From assembly GCA_003210755.1 (NCBI GenBank), contig QCUL01000008.1, positions 1 through 64,000 of the forward strand: a stretch of 64,000 bases of DNA, given 5' to 3'. Below, piece by piece: positions 59,156 to 64,000 of this stretch. Numbering within the stretch: the stretch's first letter is position 1; each line of letters begins with the position of its first letter. The stretch comes from Synechococcus sp. AG-679-C18. GTDB taxonomy: Bacteria > Cyanobacteriota > Cyanobacteriia > PCC-6307 > Cyanobiaceae. The position numbers were made by a program, and so were the translations under genes. The notes beneath the pieces were generated by a model. The model was not told where the DNA came from and ran no database searches. It worked only from the letters and a program-made list of their open reading frames with translations.

Positions 59156-59449
59156 TTAATAGTATGGATGATCTTTATTTGAGGGATCGTGCTTGGTAGC
59201 TTCTCCGGCCCATATGTTTCCGTGAACGCAGGCGCTATTTTGTTCGCACTTTCCGCCAGCTACGGCTTCTAGCTCCTCTTCAGACATCTCCGATTGAGTT
59301 TCGGACAGGTCGTTGCTAGTGATCGTGAAACCGGCCACTTTGGCAATTGCAATCACTGCTTCAACATCAGCAGCTGCTTTCAGCTTCTCCTGAAGGCTGG
59401 CGTCAGCTTTGACCTTCTCTAGGAAGGCTTTGAGTTGCTCTTCTGACAT
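59156..59449 (-). CDS. Nif11-leader lanthipeptide precursor, two-Cys core
   Basis: 97 residues from ATG 59449, intact. Consensus leader MSEEQLKAFLEKVKADASLQ, IAKVAGFTITSNDL, SEEELEAVAGG. Core KCEQNSACVHGNIWAGEATK.. ending PYY has Cys at 2 and 8 and Ser/Thr at 6, 19 and 24. The frame is open upstream to 59491, but the leader start fixes 59449. Confidence 0.92.
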   Translation of the reverse strand: MSEEQLKAFLEKVKADASLQEKLKAAADVEAVIAIAKVAGFTITSNDLSETQSEMSEEELEAVAGGKCEQNSACVHGNIWAGEATKHDPSNKDHPYY

Positions 59450-59572
59450 GGGTAAGAGGCCTGTTATGGAGTTATAGCAATGGCATCTCACAAAGTCTTT
59501 GATTGATAATAACTGCGCTCAAAAGGTTTCTGAGGAGGTGGGACGCAAATTGATAGAGCACTACTTTTATTA

Positions 59573-59833
59573 ATCAATAACGGCTGCAAGCACCTTCGGC
59601 AATGGTAAAGAACTTTGGAAACACCGTGTTTGGTTCATCGACTTCGACCATCAACCGTATCTTGACCTTCTCTGACGGGAGATGATTGCCTGCCGCGTCA
59701 GTAATATCGGTGAAGCCTTTCGCTTCGCACCAATAGAACTGAGTCCCAGCCTCCTCAGCGTTTGCAGTTAATAGAGGACTCGTAAGAGCTATTGCCAGGA
59801 GAGAGAGGTAGATGTAATCGCGAAACGGAGCAT
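59573..59833 (-). pseudogene. Frameshifted small exported protein
   Basis: ATG 59833 gives MLRFAITSTSLSW then a stop. The other frame reads LSLLAIALTSPLLTANAEEAG and continues to SRY with 70 further coherent residues (two Cys). The frames meet at a GAGAGAGAG tract (59799-59808), where a slip would join the signal peptide. No start codon exists in the second frame. Confidence 0.5.
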
Positions 59834-60245
59834 TGAGTTGTAATCAGTCCGCGCATGATGCCGAGCTTTGCCTGGTGGCGCCCGGTGCTGCAGCAGCAAT
59901 GTGGCTGTGATCACCTCGATCCTGCACAAATTTCCGAGGACTTATTACGTACCTGCACGGACGCTGAAAGACCCCCATGCCCCTTCCGTGCCTACTGAGC
60001 CAGCTGCATTGATGGTGCCAGCACCCTTTCAGAATTAATAGATGACTCGCCTTAATAAGGGGCAAAATTTCCTGATGATTGAGATTCAAATTTGTCCTGT
60101 ACCTTTTTATTGCAAACTCGAGAAACTGTTTCTGCTCAAGCCAAGTGATTTGCACATAGCGTCATGATTTGCGATATGAATTTTCAGTAAATTAAATGCG
60201 TCTTTTACACAAATTTGACGTACAATTTAGTTCGTCGCCTGGCCG

Positions 60246-61304
60246 ATGTGCCCAGCATTTATGCTTGTCAAAGATGGTGTATTTATTCGTTCATTGAAGT
60301 GGTTAGATTCAAGGAAAATTCCTATTTTTCCAAGAACGATCAGTCAGGATAGCCATGCCCTTTCTTTACTGAGAATATTCGATGAATTTAATCGTGAACC
60401 AAATGGTGTCCTCACTTCAGCGATTGGCATTGAAACGATATTAGATACTGAGATTATTACTTCATTTGATATGTCCTTCCCTGGTTCTTGCGCTCAGCTT
60501 GAACAGAATGATCACTTGTATTTGTCAGGGTTTGTCAGGAAATTATTCAAAATGCTTGACTCTAATGAATGGAAGTGTTTGCTCGCAGATAGTTATTTTT
60601 GGGAGTTTGATCGTGGAAGCAGTGATTTTGAGCTTGCTGGGATTTTTCAAAGGTTGCATCGAACGGTAGATTCTCGAGATTCATTTGAAATACTGCTAAG
60701 GCTGCTAATTGAGAGTGACTATTTTCAAATTGTTGATCCAAGTAAACATCCTTTGCTTCGTGGATTTTTGAGGCTGTCTGGTCTACCAATTCAAATTGGA
60801 TTTATGTGCGGTAGAGGCAGTCTGATAAAACTGGTAGGAGCAATACGAAACATGGAAGAATTTTATTCATTCTTTAAAGCTAATTTCATTCTCTATGACG
60901 AAAGCATTCAGTACTGGCTTAGTAAATTTTCTGGATTTTGCTCACGCACTTTGTCTTGTGCAGATATCAATTATAGTTTAGATTATGATTTTGCCGATAA
61001 TCGATTTCTACCGCGTATTTCTTTTGAGGTTACTCCTTGCTGGCGCAGCAAAGGGGCAGTCAGTGAAGTTCTGTATGCATTTGAAGAGCTTACCCTCTCT
61101 GATATTCAGCTTGGTCATTTGCGGAGCTACTGCAACTATCTTCCTCTAGGTTCTAAATTAGAATATATTGATCTTATTCCTCAGCTGGGAATCATTGATC
61201 ATCATTCATTGCGATTTGTAGCCCTGCCAAGTCATTTCAAAATTTCATTTCTCTATGGCAATGCAAGTATTAAATCTTACACATGGCTTCAATCCTTGGA
61301 GTGA
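60246..61304 (+). CDS. Unrecognised 352-residue protein in the precursor array
   Basis: A long AT-rich frame with normal amino acid balance, soluble, no signal peptide, ten or so Cys, and a C-terminal stretch FKISFLYGNASIKSYTWLQSLE that looks beta-stranded. PRISFEVTPCWRSKG near residue 255 is the most distinctive motif. I do not recognise the family. It lies between two intact precursors on the opposite strand, so a role in tailoring, immunity or regulation is possible but unsupported. Base composition differs strongly from lanM. Confidence 0.75.
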   Translation: MCPAFMLVKDGVFIRSLKWLDSRKIPIFPRTISQDSHALSLLRIFDEFNREPNGVLTSAIGIETILDTEIITSFDMSFPGSCAQLEQNDHLYLSGFVRKLFKMLDSNEWKCLLADSYFWEFDRGSSDFELAGIFQRLHRTVDSRDSFEILLRLLIESDYFQIVDPSKHPLLRGFLRLSGLPIQIGFMCGRGSLIKLVGAIRNMEEFYSFFKANFILYDESIQYWLSKFSGFCSRTLSCADINYSLDYDFADNRFLPRISFEVTPCWRSKGAVSEVLYAFEELTLSDIQLGHLRSYCNYLPLGSKLEYIDLIPQLGIIDHHSLRFVALPSHFKISFLYGNASIKSYTWLQSLE

Positions 61305-61446
61305 TTGGTAGTAATTGAATACTGGTTTACAGAAAGGCACAGATTTGAATAATTCCTGTTTCGCTGAAGAGAGATCTAGTAAATCTGCGTAATCAATTTA
61401 TTGTAGATAATTTTGCTTGAATAATTTAGCCTGTTAGGGCAATCAA

Positions 61447-61692
61447 TTAAGATTTTTTATTGGTATATTTTAAGCCATCGCAAGTGTTGTAGCAGCTCCC
61501 TCCAGTCAAGCCGTCGAGCTCCTCGTCGCTGAGGTCGGTAAATTGGCTTAATTTGTCAGAGCTGAATTCATAACCATAGTCTTTGGCTATTGAGGTGATT
61601 TCATCAGGTGATTTCGCTCGTTTTAGTTTTTCTTGAAGGTTGTTATCGCCTTCAACCTTTTCCATGAACGCTTTGAGTTGCTCTTCTGACAT
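61447..61692 (-). CDS. Nif11-leader lanthipeptide precursor, compact two-Cys core
   Basis: 81 residues, intact. Leader MSEEQLKAFMEKVEGDNNLQ, IAKDYGYEFSSDKL, LSDEELDGLTGG is the most divergent of the set. Core SCYNTCDGLKYTNKKS: Ser1, Cys2, Thr5, Cys6, Thr12, Ser16, enough for two rings. Confidence 0.92.
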   Translation of the reverse strand: MSEEQLKAFMEKVEGDNNLQEKLKRAKSPDEITSIAKDYGYEFSSDKLSQFTDLSDEELDGLTGGSCYNTCDGLKYTNKKS

Positions 61693-61758
61693 CAGGCCAC
61701 AAACCAGCTGAATATCTCAACTTTCGCAAGTCTTGGGCTTTTTGTCAGCGGCAGCAGG
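61693..61758. repeat. Precursor 5' flank, copy 2
   Basis: Near-identical to 56846-56911. The leader coding parts downstream are much less alike than these flanks, which suggests selection or gene conversion acting on the upstream region. Confidence 0.8.
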
Positions 61759-61796
61759 TGAAGTCCTGAAGTTCAGGCTCTCTGTCCACCTGCGAA

Positions 61797-62303
61797 TCAG
61801 CGATAAGGACCTATCCGAGCGCAAGGTTGCCAAGCCTGGCCAGCCTGCACCAACAACGACTTGGCATCACTCGCGTCACAAGCCATCTCCAAATGCTTGG
61901 CCGTGATGCCATAAACATCCCCCCAAGTGGAAGCCTTGATTTGACCGGTCTGCTGAACCTTGTAGCGACCGAACTGCTCCCAAACATCCAGGAGCGGGAA
62001 TTGAGAGTGGCCTATGGCCGGGGCGGGAATATCGGGGCCGGTCTGCTGTGCGACGGCTTCTTTGAGAGTGCGGCCTGTGGCGATGGCCTGTGAGATTGAT
62101 TCGACGGATCGCTGAATCACACCCGCTTGGGCGGGCAGCCATTTCACTGGCAAGACGGTTGTGGCTCGGGATCCATCAGCGAAACGGACATCCAGCTTCG
62201 CTTTGCCTCGCTGCTCACAAACCCGATAGGCAGTACCCACCGTGGAGCGGAGTTGGTTCCTCAGACCGAGAACCCAATCAGGAGCGTGGCTACGACTGGG
62301 CAT
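61797..62303 (-). pseudogene. Truncated tyrosine integrase (N-terminal part)
   Basis: 168 residues from ATG 62303. FADGSRATTVLPVKW, ATGRTLKEAV and VWEQFGRYKVQQTGQIK..TW match, in order, SDGTRQAAVLPIDW, TGMGLKEAV and IVERFRIHKLQSGQVKDDCW of the integrase at 62750. The catalytic domain is missing. It points away from tRNA-Pro, on its 5' side, as expected for the integrase of the 39-62 kb island. Confidence 0.8.
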
Positions 62304-62311
62304 AGGCCTTG

Positions 62312-62352
62312 GAGTGAGGCGAGCGACAGGCGAGTGACAAACGAGTGACAAC
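62312..62352. repeat. Four GAGTGAC-type repeats upstream of tRNA-Pro
   Basis: GAGTGAG (62312), GAGCGAC (62321), GAGTGACAA (62332) and GAGTGACAA (62343) are spaced 9-11 bases apart beside the integrase remnant's start. Same motif as at 39111 and 62632. Likely arm-type recombinase sites. Confidence 0.6.
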
Positions 62353-62457
62353 GCGCTGCTAAATGACACCATCTGACCACATTTGACGCAAACCCGAAAC
62401 CCCTTGCAGTCACTGATTTCGGTGAGATTCCCTTCGTTGTCTACTATGTGGGGGTAA

Positions 62458-62531
62458 CGGGGTGTAGCGCAGTTTGGTAGCGCGCCTGCTTTGGGAGCAG
62501 GATGTCGCAGGTTCGAATCCTGTCACCCCGA
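62458..62531 (+). tRNA. tRNA-Pro (UGG)
   Basis: Acceptor CGGGGTG (62458-62464) pairs with CACCCCG (62524-62530), discriminator A. Anticodon stem CCTGC/GCAGG around TTTGGGA gives UGG. T-arm GCAGGTTCGAATCCTGT. Flanked on both sides by integrase genes pointing outward. Confidence 0.96.
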
Positions 62532-62571
62532 TTCCGCCATAAGCACTGCACCACAAGCAGTTTGACCTAAG

Positions 62572-62610
62572 AAACCCCATCATCCCCACCCGGTTTGATG
62601 GGGTTTTTTG
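62572..62610 (+). terminator. Terminator after tRNA-Pro
   Basis: AACCCCATCA (62573-62582) pairs with TGATGGGGTT (62596-62605) followed by a T-run. Ends the tRNA transcript before the downstream integrase. Confidence 0.85.
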
Positions 62611-62631
62611 ATGGTTCATATGGCCCTTTTG

Positions 62632-62650
62632 CGAGTGATTCTGCGAGTGC
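62632..62650. repeat. GAGTG repeats downstream of tRNA-Pro
   Basis: GCGAGTGATTCTGCGAGTGC holds two GCGAGTG units 12 bases apart, related to the repeats at 39111 and 62312-62351. Confidence 0.5.
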
Positions 62651-62749
62651 AATTGCTTGCGACTTCCTGCTTTAACTCGTAAGTTGCTTGGGTGAGCCAG
62701 CGCAGCTGTCACTGCCTGACTCGTGACCAACCCAACCTGAATTGGATCG

Positions 62750-64000
62750 ATGGCTTCATCATCTCGTAATTGGGCAGCAGACCTAAGGGCTGCCATCAAA
62801 CAACAGTTCCGGCTTGGTGGTTTCACCGTTCGAGAAATGAACGGAAAGGTGATGCTCCAAAAGCGTTGGTCTGATGGAACGCGCCAGGCTGCCGTGCTGC
62901 CCATTGATTGGCGCCCTGGCATCACGCTCAATGTGCTCGCCGTAATTGAAGCGGTGAATGATCACATCCAAACCGGTATGGGCCTCAAAGAAGCAGTCCA
63001 TTTGCAATGGCCTGTAGATGAAGACAACAACAATGGTCCGGTGAGGATTAGTCGCAGTGGCACTAATTGGCCAGAAATTGTTGAACGTTTCCGCATCCAT
63101 AAATTGCAATCCGGCCAAGTCAAAGATGACTGCTGGAAGCAGAACTATTCCTATGTGATGCGTCGTTTACTTGCAGCCCTGGCTGATTCCTCATCTCCAA
63201 CAAATGGGAAAGCGGTTTTATTGGCTCTTGCAACCGGCAAACCGGGCAGCAGAGGCAGGGTTGTGCAGATCGAACGTGCTGCCCAATTCCTGCGGTTCGC
63301 CGTTCGTGAGGTTGGTGTCGATCAACGTTGGGCACCACCCGAAGGTGAGGATCTAGTCGATCTAAAAGGACGCAAAGCACCAAACGAGAAGTCCACTTCA
63401 CCCCAAGCAGGGCAAGCAGTCCCACTTATGGATGAGGCGTTTCTCACTCTTTTGAGTGAAATACCCGACCCAAGGTGGCGATTGGCCGTTGGTCTTTGTG
63501 GTGTCTTTGGTTTGCGGCCTATTGAATTGCAGTACTGCCGCCCTGAAGGTGACGGGCTTCGCGTGGATTATCAGAAACGGACTGCTCGGGGAACTTCACC
63601 CAAACGAACAGTGGAAGCCCTGGATCCGATCGGACGTTCTGGCCTCGGGAAACAGTTGCTGCTCGAACTCTCCAGCGGTTTGGTCGAACTTCCCCCAATG
63701 GGTGGAAGGGATGCCCTGGCTGCAACTTCAATGAACACGTACCTGCGTCGCCGCAAGTACTGGGAAGAGCTGCGGCAAGAGGCGATCGCTTCCGGCGCAG
63801 GGCGTCTCAGCGGTTATTCGTTCCGCCACGGTTATGCCTACCGCTCGGCCATGGCCTACGACATTCCGATCAGGGCAGCAGCTGCATTGATGGGTCACAG
63901 CGTCCAAGTCCACATGCAGCATTACGGCAAATGGGTGGATGACGCAGCGGTCAAAGGTGCCGTCGCTGCTGCCCGTGATCGTGTAGCCCTGGCTTCCTGA
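62750..64000 (+). CDS. Tyrosine recombinase/integrase
   Basis: 416 residues, complete (TGA ends at 64000). Catalytic box I Arg in GLRPIEL, box II SFRHGYAYR (HxxR), ALMGHS and the nucleophile Tyr in HYGKW. N-terminal arm- and core-binding parts as in the truncated copy at 61797. Lies 218 bp past tRNA-Pro and reads away from it, so it probably belongs to a second element on the 3' side that continues past the window. Confidence 0.92.
   Translation: MASSSRNWAADLRAAIKQQFRLGGFTVREMNGKVMLQKRWSDGTRQAAVLPIDWRPGITLNVLAVIEAVNDHIQTGMGLKEAVHLQWPVDEDNNNGPVRISRSGTNWPEIVERFRIHKLQSGQVKDDCWKQNYSYVMRRLLAALADSSSPTNGKAVLLALATGKPGSRGRVVQIERAAQFLRFAVREVGVDQRWAPPEGEDLVDLKGRKAPNEKSTSPQAGQAVPLMDEAFLTLLSEIPDPRWRLAVGLCGVFGLRPIELQYCRPEGDGLRVDYQKRTARGTSPKRTVEALDPIGRSGLGKQLLLELSSGLVELPPMGGRDALAATSMNTYLRRRKYWEELRQEAIASGAGRLSGYSFRHGYAYRSAMAYDIPIRAAAALMGHSVQVHMQHYGKWVDDAAVKGAVAAARDRVALAS

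Noticed and set aside
59844-60155. 103-codon minus-strand frame
   Set aside because: It runs through the block shared with 56926-56945, has composition like spacer DNA, and shows no family or ribosome site.

Overview
The window reads as a marine picocyanobacterial chromosome of the Synechococcus type (possibly low-light Prochlorococcus). Cyanobacterial markers include psbY, ycf54, a CrtISO-type carotenoid isomerase, glucosylglycerol-phosphate phosphatase (a marine salt-tolerance gene), a DUF3598 protein and a DUF3721 protein. Genes are short and tightly packed, with AT-rich spacers. No species assignment is attempted.

Layout. 0-5.7 kb: a minus-strand block with metA (cut by the window edge), metY, a conserved unknown, a lytic transglycosylase, a DOMON-like protein and an APH-fold kinase. 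5.8-9.7 kb: an SbcD/SbcC-like pair. 9.7-13.3 kb: a dehydrogenase-like protein and the glucosylglycerol-phosphate phosphatase. 14.3-21.1 kb: an ArsS-like radical SAM protein, a short SepF-like protein, a DUF3721 protein, a Fur-family regulator, a stand-alone Nif11-like protein, an SDR, a DUF3598 protein and two nucleotide-metabolism genes. 22.8-27 kb: ycf54-pdxJ, an acyltransferase, bolA-grxD and a response regulator without its phospho-acceptor Asp. 28-38.9 kb: a beta-propeller protein, a TPR protein, crtISO, a CDF-like transporter, trmFO, psbY, a gamma-carbonic anhydrase, tRNA-Lys, a receiver protein, a histidine kinase and a PAS protein.

39.0-62.5 kb looks like a genomic island at tRNA-Pro(UGG). 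A decayed copy of the tRNA 5' half lies at 39.01 kb and the intact tRNA at 62.46 kb, in the same orientation. Integrase genes flank the intact tRNA on both sides: a truncated one upstream and a full-length one downstream. Short GAGTGAC-type repeats occur beside all three junctions. The left part of the island holds small phage-like or secreted genes, several of them broken.

The core of the island is a prochlorosin-type class II lanthipeptide system. It has one LanM synthetase with the Cys-Cys-Cys zinc site typical of ProcM. A four-gene NHLM-type export operon (TolC, HlyD, C39-peptidase ABC transporter, second ABC transporter) has its genes joined by 4-bp overlaps. Eight Nif11-leader precursor loci lie on the minus strand. 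Four have an intact frame and an ATG start (56.1, 58.7, 59.2 and 61.4 kb). One is otherwise intact but starts at CTG (56.6 kb). Three are dead: an in-frame TAG at 43.9 kb, TAA at codon 5 at 55.5 kb, and multiple lesions at 58.4 kb. Two loci encode cores without any cysteine. Flanking sequences shared between precursor loci show that the genes multiplied with their surroundings and then diverged mainly in the core. Leaders guide LanM, which dehydrates Ser/Thr and closes rings to Cys; the C39 domain would cut after Gly-Gly during export through HlyD and TolC. An unrecognised 352-residue protein sits among the precursors.
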